Source of the DNA: Hexactinellida sp. DTS-2022
Taxonomy: Eukaryota; Porifera; Hexactinellida
NCBI GenBank assembly: GCA_028753945.1
Contig: JAPNXP010000005.1
Location: forward strand, 1,364,001-1,428,000
Length of the DNA stretch: 64,000 nt
Direction: 5' to 3'
The notes beneath the pieces were generated by a model. That model saw only the letters and a list, made by a program, of their open reading frames with translations, made no database searches and was not told the DNA's origin. Shown in pieces: positions 25,342 through 38,864 of the stretch. Position 1 is the stretch's first letter; each line of letters starts with the position of its first letter. The position numbers and the translations under genes were made by a program.

Positions 25342-25905
25342 CAGGGTTGCCAATCCAATCCAATCGAGAGAACATATCGATTATCGATTGCTGAATTTTG
25401 TATCGATTGGATTATCGATTGGATTGCCCAAAGTCTTCATCGATTGGATAATTATCGACGAATTTTTATCGATTATCGATTTTTTCGATTTTTTCGATTT
25501 TTTCGATTTTTTCGATTTAGCGAGTAAAGGCGATAAATTATAATAATTTATACACAATCGATGGATAATCAATGCATAATTGATAGAAAATCGACAAATA
25601 ATCAATATAAAATCGACAAATAATCAATAGAAAATCGACAAATAATCGATAAATATGTGATAGAAAATCGACAAATAATCGATAGAAAATCGATAAATAA
25701 TCGATAGAAAATCGACAAATAATCGATAAACAATCGATAGAAAATCGATAAATAATCGATAAATAATCGATGATTTTTATCGATTATCGATTGGATTGGA
25801 TTGTCAGATCATATCATCGATTGGATTGGTTATCGATATCGATTGCCAAAATTTACATCGATTGGATTGGATCATCGATTGGATTGGATTGGATTGGCAA
25901 CCCTG
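25342..25905. mobile_element. hAT-type MITE made of ATCGATTGG repeats, duplication GTTTTTAC
   Basis: Ends CAGGGTTGCCAATCCAATCC and its complement. Exact 8-bp repeats gtttttac at 25334-25341 and 25906-25913. Almost all of the interior is 'atcgattgg', 'ttttcgatt' and 'aatcgataaat' repeats. Its relative is at 36424-36919. Confidence 0.9.
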
Positions 25906-28900
25906 GTTTTTACTAATAGGTTTGATTCATGCCATAAATTGGGGTTGAAATTTCTTTGTTTACTAACACTTCAGTTCAATTGAAAGTGTTAAATCTAATT
26001 CTATTGTTTCAACTCGTTATTATTATATTGATTCAACTTGTGAGATCGAGTAGGCTTCTATTTTCCAATTGAAAAAAAAGATTATATATTTCACAACAAC
26101 GACAGATTATGTGATTATATTTACTTCTGCGAGAATATTATTGGACTGTTAATATACTGACGTAATTAATTATAATTAATTCAGTCAGTATATTACTTAT
26201 ATAGATGCTTATAATTTGTTTATTAGGGGTTATCGAGAGTGCTTAATTGAAATTTGATAACAAAATAAATAATTTATTATTCATGACAAAATAATTTAAT
26301 TTAATAATTGTAAGTTGACATTGAAATTGGTGTTAAATTATAAATAATATTAATTAATATTTATACTAATTAATTAAATATCATAAATCTCAGAAATCAA
26401 ATAAGATAGAAACAAACTTCCAATTTATCAATTGATCCTTATGCCACGTAACACCTCTACAAGTGGGTCTTGACACCTTGAGGTGATGATGACATCGTAA
26501 AAAAAATGTGTTTTCACAATTTTGTGAATTATATAATTCAAATGGGTCGGTTCGTTTTGGGTGATGACCCAGAGCTCACATAAAAAATGCTGAGTCATCA
26601 GCTATTATATTCTACTGAAACTTGAATATCTTTGAAATGAAGTGAGCATAAAAGAAATTTACAACTCACTAAGGGTCGTTGCCTTTTGAAACACCTTACT
26701 GAAATAATTTAACACCTTTGTAGTGATGATGACATGGCGGAAAAAAAATCCAAAATTGCAGCCTGTGCCGACAGCATGTTCCATAGGAGGCACTATCAAT
26801 AAACCACACCAAAATATAGTGCCACCAAAGGAACATGCGTCGGCACAGGCTGCAATTTTGGATTTTTTATTTATCCGTAGCCACTCCACAGAACAGAGTT
26901 TTATTAACTAAGAGCCCAAATTTTCAGGATATGTGTCTCATGGGTTACAGATGTGCACCTGGGGTCACGATTTTTTATAACACTTTTTTGGACACATTTT
27001 TACACCTGTTTAATGTTAGAAAAAGCACAATAAATAGTGCGAGAATATTAAATTTATATGCATTCGATAGAGAATCTAATTCTACACCTTTTCACAGTGC
27101 ACGAATTTTTAAATTGGGTTCCATTTGTGCCACAATTGAGTTGCAAGTTTCCTTTGTTTACTAACACTTCAGTTCAATTGAAAGTGTTAAATCTAATACT
27201 ATTGTTTCAACTTGTAATAATTATATTGATTCCACTTGCGAGATCGAGTAGGCTTCTATTTTCTAATTGAAAACTAAGATTATATATTTCATAACAACGA
27301 CAGATTATGTGATTATATTTATTTCTGCTTAGAATATTCTTGCACAATGGATACATGACATATTTAATTCTAATTATTCGCTTTGTGTTTAACTTATAGA
27401 GACGGTTCCAATTAGATTATTGGGGTTATCGAGTGAGCTGAATTCAAATATGATAGTGAAATTTAATTTAAATTAATAATAATTGAAAATAATTGAACTT
27501 CATTTATTTTGCTGTACATAATAATGGTGTTAAATTACTAATAAATTAATAATTATTTATACTAATTAATTAAATATCAAAAATCTCAGAGATTATACGA
27601 GATAGAAACAAACTTCCAATTTATCAATTGATCCTTATGCCAAGTAACACCTCTACAAATGGGTCTTGACACCTTAAAGTGATGATGAAATCATCAAAAA
27701 AATGTATTTTTACAATTTTTTGAATAAAATAATTCGCATGGGTTAGTTGGAGTTGGGTGTAAACCCAACACCCACTTAAAAAATTCTGAGTCATTACAGA
27801 TTATATTCTACTGAAACTTGAATATCTCTCAAATGAAGTGAGCAAAAAGGAAACTTCCACCACTCTAAGGGTCGTTGCCTTCTAAAACACCTTTCTGAAA
27901 TAATATAACACCTTCAAAGTGATGATGACTTGGCGGAAAAAAATCCAAAATTGCAGCCTGTGCCGACAGCATGTTCTTTTGGAGGCACTATCAATAAACC
28001 ACCACCAAAATTAGTGCCACCAAAGGAACATGCTGTCGCCACAGGCTGCAATTTTGGATTTTTTTTTTTTCTCCGTAGACGGTGCCCTGGCCAGAGCTTT
28101 ATAGTTGATGGGCTGAAACTTGGCATGTAGTTGCGGAGGGACCGTCTAATTTGCACGTGGGGTCACGATTTTTGATTAAGAAATTTTTGACACATCTTTA
28201 ACACCTTTCAAAATTTGTCTGGTCCATAACTCAAAATATGTTTTACTAAACCCCCAAATTTTATTTCACATTTGGATTCACCATAAAATTCTGCGTCTGA
28301 TGGGAGAGGAATATTTTCAAAAATATGTTTAATTTCTGCCATAAATGGGGTTTGAAATTTCTTTGTTTACTCACACTTCAATTTCAGTAAAAGTGTTAAA
28401 TCTAATTCTATTGTTTCAACTTGTAATAATTATATTGATTTAACTTGTTAAATCTTACTCTATTGTTTCAACTTGAGATAAATATATTGATTCAACTTAT
28501 AAATTCCAGCTGGCTTCTATTTAATTGTAGTATTACTATACAATGGATCAAATAAAATATAATGATATAAGGAATTTGTTGACTAACTCAAATCACCGTG
28601 GATAACATTGCTAAAAATGATAACTAATAATTTAATTTATTATCAATAAGTAATGAATGAATGGCATTAAACTAAAGATGGTTTATGATAGAACCGTTAA
28701 GATTTTACATACCACAACAACGACAGATTATGTGATTATATTTACTTCTGCGTTAATATTATTGCACTGTTAATATACTGACGTAATTAATTATAATTAA
28801 TTCAGTCAGTATATGACTTATATAGATGCTTCCAATTTGTTTATTAGGGGTTATCGAGTGTGCGGAATTGAAATTTGATGGACAAATTAATTTATTTATT

Positions 28901-31900
28901 ATTTATGACAAAATAATTAAACTTAATAAATATAAGTTGACATTGAAATTGGTGTTAAATTATAAATAATATTAATAATTATATATACTAATTAATTAAA
29001 TATCATAAATCTCAGAGATCATAGAAGATAGAAACAAACTTTCAATTTATCAATTGGTCCTTATGGCACGTGCCACCTATACAAGTGGGTCTTGACACCT
29101 TGAGGTGATGATGACATCGTTAAAAACATGTGTTTTTACAATTTTGTTAATTCAATATTTAAAATGGGTTAGTTCATGTTGGGTGATGACCCAACACTCA
29201 CATAAAAAATGTTGAGTCATCAGTTGTTATATTCTACTCAAACTTGAATATCGCTAAAAGGAAGTGAACTAAAACGAAACTTCCACCACTCTATGGGTCG
29301 ATGCCTTCTGTAACACCTTTTTGAAATGATTTAACACCTTTATAGTGATGATGACTTGGCGAAAGAAAAATCCAAAATTGCATCCTGTGCCGACAGCATG
29401 TTCCATTGGAGGCACTATCAATAAACCACCAACAAAATATAGTGCCACCAAAGGAACATGCGTCGGCACAGGATGCAATTTTGGATTTTTACTGTGCCGA
29501 CTATACTATAGTATAGTGGCCCAGTATTGGAATCACTGCCTTTATTATTATTTTTTCTCCGTAGCAGGTGCCCTGGCCACACCTTTATACATTGAGGGCT
29601 GAAACTTGGCATGTAGATGTGGAAGGTCCTTCTAATTTGCACCTGGGGTTACAATTTTTTATTGACAAATTTTTGACACATCTTTAACGCCTTTCAAAAT
29701 TTGTTTGGTCCTTAACTCAAAATATGTTCTACTAAACCCCCAAACTTTATTTTATATTTGGATTCACCTTAAAATTATGCGTCTGATGGGTGAAGAAAAT
29801 TTTCAATAAATTATTTAATTTCTGCCATAAATGGGGGTTGAAATTTCTTTGTTTACTCACACTTCAGTTTCAGTATAACTGTTAAATCAAATTCCATTGT
29901 TTCAACTTGTAAGAATTCTATTGATTTAACTTGTTAAATCTTACTCTATTGATTCAACTTGCGATAATTAAATTGATTTAACTTATAAATTGCAGCTGGC
30001 TTCTATTTAATTTACCATACAATGGATTAAATTAAATAATATAATATAAGGAATTTGTTGACTTAATTCAACTCAACCGTGGATAACAATGCTAATATAA
30101 ATAACTAATAATATAATTTATTATCAATACATAATGAATGAATGGCATCAAACTCAAGATGGTTTAAGATAGAAACAAACTACAAATTTATCTACCGTTC
30201 CTTGTGACTCGGACCAATTAACAAATGCTTCTTCACACCTTGGGCGTTGATGACTTGGCTAAAAAAAATCCAAAATTGCAGCCTGCGCCGACAGCATGTT
30301 CCTTTGGAGGCACTATCAATAAACAACCAACAAAATATAGTGCCACCAAAGGAACATGCGTCGGCACAGGGTGCAATTTTGGATTTTTTTATTATTTTTT
30401 CTCCGTAGACGGTGCCCTGGCCAGAGCTTTATAGTTGATGGGCTTAAACTTTGCATGTAGGTGCGATGGGACCGTCTAATTTGCACCTGGGGTTACGATT
30501 TTTGATTAACAAATTTTGGACACATCTTTAACACCTTTCAAAATTTGTCTGGTCCATAACTCAAAATATGTTTTACTAAACCCCCAAATTTTATTTCATA
30601 TTTGGATTCGCCATAAAATTCTGCGTCTGATGGGAGAATAAATTTTCCAATAAAGGGGTCAATTTCTGCCATAAATGGGGGTTGAAATTTCTTTGTTTAC
30701 TCACACTTCAATTTCAGTAAAGTGTTAAATCTAATTCCATTGTTTCAACTTGTAATAATTATATTGATTTAACTTGTTAAATCCTACTCTAGTGATTCAA
30801 CTTGCTATAATTATATTGATTTAACTTATAAATTCGAGCTGGCTTCTATTTAATTGTAGTATTACTAGACAATGGATTAAATAAAATAATATAATATAAG
30901 GAATTTGTTGACTCAACTCAACCAACCGTGGATAACATTGCTAAAATAAATTACTACTAATATATTTTATTATCAATACAAAATGAATGAATGGCAATAA
31001 ACTCTAGATGGTTTATGATAGAAACAAACTTCAAATTCAACAATCGTTCCTTGTGACTCCGACCACTTAACAAATGGTTCTTCACACCTTGGGCGTTGAT
31101 GACTTGGCGAAAAAAAATCCAAAATTGCAGCCTGCGCCGACAGCATGTTCCTTTGGAGGCACTATCAATAAACCACCAACAAAATATAGTGCCACAAAAG
31201 GAACATGCGTCGGCACAGGCTGCAATTTTGGATTTTATTATTATTAGTCCGTAGATCGTCCACAGAACAGAGTTTTGTAAACTAAGAACCCAAATTTTCA
31301 CGATATGTGTCTCATGGGTTACAGATGTGCACCTGGGGTCACGATTTTTTATTACAAATTTTTGGCTACATTTTTGCACCTGTTTAATATTGAACAGGAA
31401 CAATAAATCGTACCCGAATATTCAATTTATATGCATTCGATAGAGAATTTAATTCTACACCTTTTCACTGTGCACGAATTTTCAAATTTCCCTTCGTTTG
31501 TGCCACTATTGAGTTGCAAATTTCCTTTGTTTACTAATACTTGAGTTCAATTGAAAGTGTTAAATCTAATTCTATTGTTTCAACTTGTGATAATTAAATT
31601 GATTCAACTTGTGAAATCGAGTAGGCTTCTATTTTCCAATTGAAAACTAAGATTATATATTTCATAACAACGACAGATTATGTGATTATATTTACTTCTG
31701 CTATAATATTATTGCACTGACGTAATTAATTATAATTAATTCAGTCAGTATATGACTTATATAGATGCTCCCAATTTGTATATTAGGGGTTTTCGTGTGT
31801 GCGGAATTGAAATTTTATAGCCAAATTAATTAATTAATTATTTATGACAAAATAATTAAACTTAATAAATATAAGTTGACATTGAAATTGGGTTGAAATT

Positions 31901-32422
31901 ATTAATAATTATTTATACTAATTAATTAAATATCATAAATCTCAGAGATCAAAGAAGATAGAAACAAACTTTCAATTTATCAATTGGTCCTTATGGCACG
32001 TGCAACCTATACAAGTGGGTCCTGACACCTTGAGGTGATGATGACATCGCTAAAAAATTTTGTTTTTTACAATTTTGTAAATTCGATATTTAAAATGGGT
32101 TAGTTGATGTTGGGTGATGACCCAACACTCACATAAAAAATGCTGAGTCATCAGCTATTATATTCTACTCATACTTGAATATCTCTAAAATGAAGTGAAC
32201 TAAATGGAAACTTCCACCACTCTAAGGGTCGATGCCTTCTGAAACACCTTTCTGAAATAATTTAACACCTTTATAGTGATGATGACTTGGCGGAAAAAAA
32301 TCCAAAATTGCAGCCTGTGCCGACAGCATGTTCCTTTGGAGGCACTATCAATAAACCACATTCAAAATATAGTGCCACCAAAGGAACATGCTGTCGGCAC
32401 AGGCTGCAATTTTGGATTTTTT

Positions 32423-33208
32423 AGTGTGCTTCTTCTAGTAAAAAACGTTATAGTAGGGTCCTACTATAGTTTTATACTATAAGTGCACACTATTGAATTT
32501 ACCTCTGTCGGACTTCCGGCCGGCCGTACGCGATGGCCTGACTTAACCATTGGTGATAGAGATTTAAAATTTTGACAGGAGATATAGAATTTCCTGGAGA
32601 TGATCACCTCGAAGCCTGATTTCTCAATTTCGCTTTTGTTCGTCAGTTATATCGAAATTTGTATTCTGGTCCAGTGACTCTTTAATAATTCGAATTTGTT
32701 ATTGAAAATATAGAGGTTGTATTCTCCTAAGGATGTTCTTTCTATATATCATTTAAAATTATTAGGTCGCTAATCAATTCTACGTTTTATTAACGATTAT
32801 TTACATAAATCAGCCATCTTCTCCATATTGTAATTACTCTATAGTATACTCAATACAATAGAACATATTACATAAGCCTACTATCTGCTAGGATAATGAC
32901 TGTTATTGATTGGTTTGTAAGTGAATATGTGTTTCATACAAGTGCAATTGAAACACTTGGAAGTTGGAATATTTTACAAGTTGATGATGATGATGTCAAT
33001 TTATTATTCAAGATAGTAACGTAAATACTAGCACGTATTCCTAATTTCTATTTGTAATAATTAATCTTTAATTAATTTAATTAAACATTTGAAGTCTTCA
33101 CAATTCAAACATTAATTAAATTGTATTACACTAAGATGAAATGTAATTTGAATATTGAAATTCTAGTTAAATTAAACATTGGGGAAGTGTAATCAGAAGG
33201 AGCACACT
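32423..33208. mobile_element. insert with AGTGTGCTYCTTCT ends in the array
   Basis: Foreign, mostly unique DNA interrupts the array directly after a hairpin. Its ends are agtgtgcttcttcta and (reverse) agtgtgctccttctga. A GC-rich palindrome ccggccggcc lies near 32518. No target duplication and no coding frame were found. Class unknown. Confidence 0.5.
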
Positions 33209-36200
33209 CCCATCCCGTCTGTGAGGGTTTTTTTTTATTACTGTGCCGACTATACTATAGTATAGTGGCCCAGTTCTAATCTTACTGCCTTGGTTATGTG
33301 CCGACTATACTATATTATAGTGGCCCAGTATTGAAATGAGTGCCTTGGTATATTATTATTATTACTGTGCCGACTATACTATAGTGGCCAAGTTCTAATC
33401 TTACTGCCTTGGTTAGTTATTAATATTATTATTACTGTGCCGACTATACTATATTATAGTGGCCCAGTATTGAAATGAGTGCCTTGGTATATTATTATTA
33501 TTATTACTGTGCCGACTATACTATAGTATAGTGGCCCAGTATTGAAATGAGTGCCTTGGTATATTATTACTGTGCCGACTATACTATAGTATAGTGGCCC
33601 AGTATTGGTCTTAGTGCTTTGGTTATTATTATTATTATTATTATTAGTCCGTATCCTCTACACACAACAGAGTTTAGTTAACTAGAAGCCCAAATTTTTA
33701 GGATGGGTGTTACAGATGTGCACCTGGGGTTAAGATTTTTTATTAACAAATTTTTTACAAATTTTTAACACCTTTCAAAATTTGTCTGGTTCTTAACTCA
33801 AAAAATGTTATATTAAAGCCACAATTTTTTTCACTATTGGATTCACGATAAAATTCTGCGTCTGATGGGAAAAATGCAAATTTTTAGAATTGGTAATTCA
33901 TGCCATAAATGGGGGTTGAAATTTCTCTGTTTACTAACACTTCAGATCAATTGAAAGTGTTAAATCTAATTCTATTGTTTCAACTTGTGATTATTATATT
34001 GATTAAACTTGTGAAATCGAGTAGGCTTCTATTTTCCAATTGAAAACTAAGATTATACATTCCATAACAACGACAGATTATGTGATTAAATTTACTTCAA
34101 CAAGAATATGATTGCACAATGGATACATGACATATTTAATTCTAATTAATTTGCTCTATGTTAAACTTATTGAGACGGTTCCAATTAGATTATTGGGGTT
34201 ATCGAGTGCGCTGAATTCAAATATGATAGTGAAATTCGATTTAAATTAATAATAAGTGCAAATAATTGAACTTAATTTATTTTGCTGTATATAAATAATA
34301 ATGGTGTTAAATAATTAATACATTAATTAAATTTTATACAAATTAGCTAAATTTCATTAATCTCAGTGATGATACAAGATAGAAACAAACTTTCAATTTA
34401 TCAACTGGTCCTTATGCCAGGTACCACCTATACAAGTGGGTCTTGACACCTTGAGGTGATCATGACATCGTCAAAAAAATGTATTTTACAATTTTGTGAA
34501 TTAAATAATTCGCATGGGTTGGTTGGAGTTGGGTGAATACCCAACACGCACCTAAAAAATGCTGACTCAGCACATATTATATTCTACTCAAACTTGAATA
34601 TCTCTAACATGAAGTGAACTAAATGGAAAATTCCACTACTCTAAGGGTCGATGCCTTCTGAAACACCTTTTTGAAATAATTTGACACCTTCATAGTGATG
34701 ATGACGTGGCGAAAAAAAAAAATCCAAAATTGCAGCCTGCTCCGACAGCATGTTCCTTTGGGGGCACTATCAATAAACCACCAACAAAATATAGTGCCAC
34801 AAATGAACATGCGTCGGCACAGGCTGCAATTTTGGATTTTTTATTATTATCATTATTATCCGTACGTATCCTCTCCAGCAGTACAGAGTATTATTAACTA
34901 AGAGCCCAAATTTTCAGGATATGTGTCTCATGGGTTACAGATGTGCACCTGGGGTCACGTTTTTTTATCACATTTTTTTGGCCAGATTTTTGCACCTGTT
35001 TAATGCTAGAAAAAGAACAATAAATAGTCCGCGAATATTTAATTTATATGCATTCGATAGAGAATTAAATTCTACACCTTTTCACAGTGCACGAATTTAT
35101 AAATTGGGTTTCGTTAGTGCCAGAATAGAGTTGCAAATTTCCTTTGTTTACTAACACTTCAGTTCAATTGAAAGTGTTAAAGCTAATTCTATTGTTTCAA
35201 CTTGTGATTATTGTATTGATTCAACTTGTGAGATCGAGTAGGCTTCTATTTTCTAATTGATAAAAAAGATTATATATTTCATAACAACGACAGATTATGT
35301 GATTATATTTACTTCTGCGAGAATATTATTGCACTGTTAATATACTGAAGTAATTAATTATAATTAATTCAGTCAGTATATGGCTTATATAGATGCTTGC
35401 AATTTGTTTATTAGGGGTTATCGAGTGTGCGGAAATGAAATTTGATAGTCAAATTAATTACTTAATTATTTATGACAAAATAATTTAACTTAATAATTGT
35501 AAGTTGACATTGAAATTGGTGTTATATTATAAATAATATTAATAATTATTTATACTAATTAATCAAATCAAATAAATCTCAGAGATTATAGAAGATAGAA
35601 ACAAACTTTCAATTTATCAATTGGTCCTTATGGCACGTACCACCTATACACGTGGGTCTTGATACCTTGAGGTGATGATGACATCGTCAATAAAATGTAT
35701 TTTTTACAATTTTGTGAATTAAATAATTTGCATGGGTTGGTTGGAGTTGGGTGAATACCCAAGACGCACTTAACAAATGATAAGTCATCCCATATTATAT
35801 TCTACTGAAACTTGAAAATCTCTCAAATGAAGTGAGCAAAATGGAAACTTCCAACTCACTAAGGGTTGTTGCCTTTTGAAACACCATTCTGAATTAATTT
35901 AACACCTTCATAGTGATGATGACATGCTAAAAAAATCCAAAATTGCAGCCTGTGCCGACAGCATGTTCCTTTGGAGGCACTATCAATAAACCACCATCAA
36001 AATATAGTGCCACCAAAGGAACTTCCGTCGGCACAGGCTGCAATTTTGGATTTTATTATTTCTCCGTAGACGAAGCCCTGCTCACACCTTTCTAAATAAA
36101 GAGCTGAAACTTGGCATGTAGGTACGTAGTGGACAATTTTTGCGAGTGATCCGCCGCGAAGCGACTGGAACTGAAGGGCTCATTTATAAATAATTTCATA

Positions 36201-36293
36201 ATATTAAATATTCAAATATTTAAGTTTTTTACCCAAATTTAGACGAAATAAAGTTTTGGAACTCCTGTTCGGATTAGCGAGGTGTACTGTAAT

Positions 36294-37298
36294 CTGGGTT
36301 GGGGCCGATTACTTTCAGATGATTACGATTACGATTACGATTTATATTTTTTAAACAATTATGATTACGATTACGATTACGTTCTATAATTTATTTGTGA
36401 TTACGATTACAATTACTATAAACCAGGGTTGCCAATCCAATCCAATCGAGAAGATTTTCGATTGCCGATTGCTGCATTTTCATCGATTGGATTGTCGATT
36501 GGATTGCTGCATTTTTCATCGATTGGATTGTCGATTGGATTGCTGCATTTTTCATCGATTGGATTGTCGATTGGATTGCAATCGATGAATTTTCATCGAT
36601 TTTTTTCGATTGTTTGTTTTTTCAATATCTAAATAATGCCAAAATTTAAAATGCTCAATTGCTCGTCAATAAATCCAATAATATATGTTTTAAGTTTGAA
36701 CATATGATGAAACATAACTCTTTTTGATATAATACTGAGGAGTAAACGATCGAAAAAAATCGGAGAAACAATCCAAAAAAATCGATAATATTTTGGATTG
36801 TCGATTGCGATTGGATTGTCATCCGAATAATCGATTGTCCAAATTTGGATTGCCGATTGTCCAAATTTGGCTCGATTGGATTGGATTGTCGATTGGATTG
36901 GATTGGATTGGCAACCCTGCTATAAACTTGTTATGATTACAATTATGAAAATAACCCAAAATGTATATTAAATGCGGTCTGGCCAAGTCTGATAAATTCG
37001 AATCTAAAAGTACTAACAATAATTAAAAGTGTCAATTTCACTGTTACAGTATATATTATGATGGAATTCAAATTAATGTGACTGTTATTGAATAAAAGCA
37101 CTTTCGCAGGTGCAATACTACGAATTTATAATATATCCTTAATTTCAAAGATAATACGCTAATAAAATAGAATGATTACGATTACGATATGATTACGCTC
37201 TAATAGAATCATCTGATTATGATTACGATTACGATTCAGCGAAATGTGTAATCGATTACAATCAATTACGATTGTAATCGTAATCGGCCCCAACCCTG
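36294..37298. mobile_element. hAT-type MITE with GATTAC repeats, duplication ACTGTAAT
   Basis: Ends CTGGGTTGGGGCCGATTAC and (reverse) CAGGGTTGGGGCCGATTAC. Exact 8-bp repeats actgtaat at 36286-36293 and 37299-37306. Arrays of gattac flank both ends internally. A second MITE is inserted at 36424-36919. Confidence 0.9.
36424..36919. mobile_element. nested hAT-type MITE of the ATCGATTGG family, duplication CTATAAAC
   Basis: Ends CAGGGTTGCCAATCCAATCC and its complement, as in 25342-25905. Exact 8-bp repeats ctataaac at 36416-36423 and 36920-36927. The interior has a tandem 'cgattggattgctgcattt' repeat of about 50 bp. Confidence 0.9.
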
Positions 37299-37658
37299 AC
37301 TGTAATAGGTTAACATGTATGCTGATTTCGAATTTTACATTTATGAATGTATAAATGGATATTTATTGTAGTTGATTACAAAAATAGGTAAAAAAATTTC
37401 AAATTTCAAAATGAACTTAGCGGCTAGTATCCAACGCGAATTATAGGTAACATTCACCGACAAATCACTATAAAATACTACTAAATTCTAAATCAAATCT
37501 CAAGATAAGATGGTTAAGGATGAATTGAACTGAAAAAATGCTTTAGTAATAAATATATATTCCCAATAAAATTTCTTATTCTCGGAGTACAGTTACTTTA
37601 AACCAATTGAATAAATTATTATAAACAAAACAATCTGTAAATATATAATATCAATTCT

Positions 37659-37880
37659 CTAATCTGAGTCTGTGTCTGGCTGAGGCTGTGCGTCATCAGG
37701 GATGGGATACCTATCCAGGAGGTCCAGCAGAGAGTGTCTAGTCTCCTGAATTGAATCTGTCTCCAGGCTCTGTGCAACGGAGAAGAGCTGTAAGTACGTC
37801 TTTCTGTCGAACAGTTCGACACAGCTGTTCACGAGTGTGAATAAACCGTTGTGGTTCTCTATGGAGGTAGACATGGGTAC
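37659..37880 (-). CDS. MSTO1: inferred last coding exon of Misato (MSTO1/DML1)
   Basis: A 74-codon minus-strand stretch opens after an acceptor (gttgtatctag) in phase 0 and ends at TAG. It has good coding character, with phrases VNSCVELFDRKTYLQLFS and SLLDLLDRYP and an acidic tail DDAQPQPDTDSD. From memory of the family, this matches the end of Misato, where a helix-rich segment (human: LHQTLEALARDLTKLD... then DVAELLQELQSLAQCY) follows a V-S-I/V-P phrase. Here the exon starts V-P and the upstream exon ends V-N-S. Misato is a tubulin/FtsZ-like protein linked to mitochondrial distribution and, in flies, spindle microtubule assembly. Alternatives: a short unrelated gene starting at the ATG at 37872-37874. 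No search could be run. Confidence 0.62.
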   Translation of the reverse strand, partial: VPMSTSIENHNGLFTLVNSCVELFDRKTYLQLFSVAQSLETDSIQETRHSLLDLLDRYPIPDDAQPQPDTDSD

Positions 37881-37954
37881 CTAGATACAACAAATTAGAT
37901 TTAATAATTGCAATATAATACTGTACGATCTAATATATTAGACAAAAATATACA

Positions 37955-38381
37955 CAGTAGACCTCCCAGTCCGGACCTCTCAGAACCGGGCACCTCCTTA
38001 AACCGGGCAACATTTTTTGATAAGTTCAAAATTAATTCGCCATTTTTCTGGGAATTAGCCCAAAAATATAGTTTATCTTTGCAGATTTGTATGTCAAACA
38101 TTTACTAAAGTAGAACCACCCTTATCTGGGCGGTAAATATTGGTTTGGATTTGGCCATATGGTTAATATCGCTACTTTATATACGATTCATATTCGAAAT
38201 TTATGAACTCTTAGGGTGAACTTATACCAAGATCAGATGTGGAGGTGCGTATCAGGTCAGACAACAGGTATTGAGACATCAGAACATAAAGACTAGTTGA
38301 TTATACAATAGAAATTATGATTATTTTCCGAGATCCGGGCACCCTCCGGACGAGGCTGCCCGGATTGGGGAGGTTATACTG
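37955..38381. mobile_element. pogo/Tigger-type MITE
   Basis: Ends CAGTAGACCTCCCAGTCCGG and (reverse) CAGTATAACCTCCCCAATCC. TA follows the right end; the left flank is taca. The interior includes 'ccgggca' words on both sides. It lies just inside the inferred Misato intron, 75 bp from the last exon. Confidence 0.6.
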
Positions 38382-38600
38382 TATATATATATAATATAGA
38401 CGTAGCACACGTTCGGCTGGTCCGACCATGGCCGGACCACTTCAACTGTTTGGCCGGAGAGTTTTCAGAGCCGTGTGATGCCAGTGTATAAATATTGCTA
38501 GCATATCAAGATACAATGTGATTTGCAAACTGTAGATAACACAATACATGAGATCCCATACAATTGAAGCAAATTTAGGACTACTTTTGGTACAAAGACA

Positions 38601-38690
38601 GGATACCGACATTTCGTTACACGACATTTCGTTACTGCGACATTTCGTTACACGACAGTTTGTTACACGACACTTCGCTAATAATTTCAT
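38601..38690. repeat. minisatellite of cgacatttcgttaca
   Basis: Five imperfect copies of a 14-20 bp word cgacatttcgttaca with alternating 'ctg' insertions. It may be the worn end of a DNA transposon, since it stands shortly before the MULE coding relic, but no matching opposite end was found. Confidence 0.5.
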
Positions 38691-38864
38691 TGGATAATTC
38701 TAAACACCTGAGTGTTATTGTTTATAATGATATTTTAGCTGCTAGAATGTTATGATTCTTATGAATAAGGTCATGTTTACCTTTGTTGAAATTTAAAGGT
38801 TTTCTTCCATCACTTATTGTGGAAATAAATAGGAAAAAATTTCATATTTCATAATTCGCAACAC

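Larger units (their letters stand above)
13211..36135 (+). repeat. main head-to-tail array of hairpin-bearing non-coding units
   Basis: About 14 units in the same orientation. Each unit ends with a hairpin whose arms read ATCCAAAATTGCAGCCTG, then GTGCCGACAGCATGTTCC, then a loop near caataaaccacc, then the complement. Hairpins lie at about 14818-14940, 16901-17023, 20410-20533, 22100-22221, 23300-23420, 24761-24883, 26745-26867, 27938-28062, 29366-29490, 30263-30388, 31110-31236, 32297-32421, 34718-34842 and 35929-36053. After most hairpins come zero to six short tandem repeats (about 60 bp) around the palindrome ctatactatagtatag, joined by TTA microsatellite. Then follows a conserved block containing gcacctggggttacgat, and AT-rich spacers of a short type (unit about 0.85-0.9 kb) or a long type (about 1.2-1.45 kb). 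No frame in it is coding. Nested insertions are listed separately. The repeat class is unknown; a non-autonomous Helitron/Helentron-like family or TE-derived satellite are the best guesses. Confidence 0.8.
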
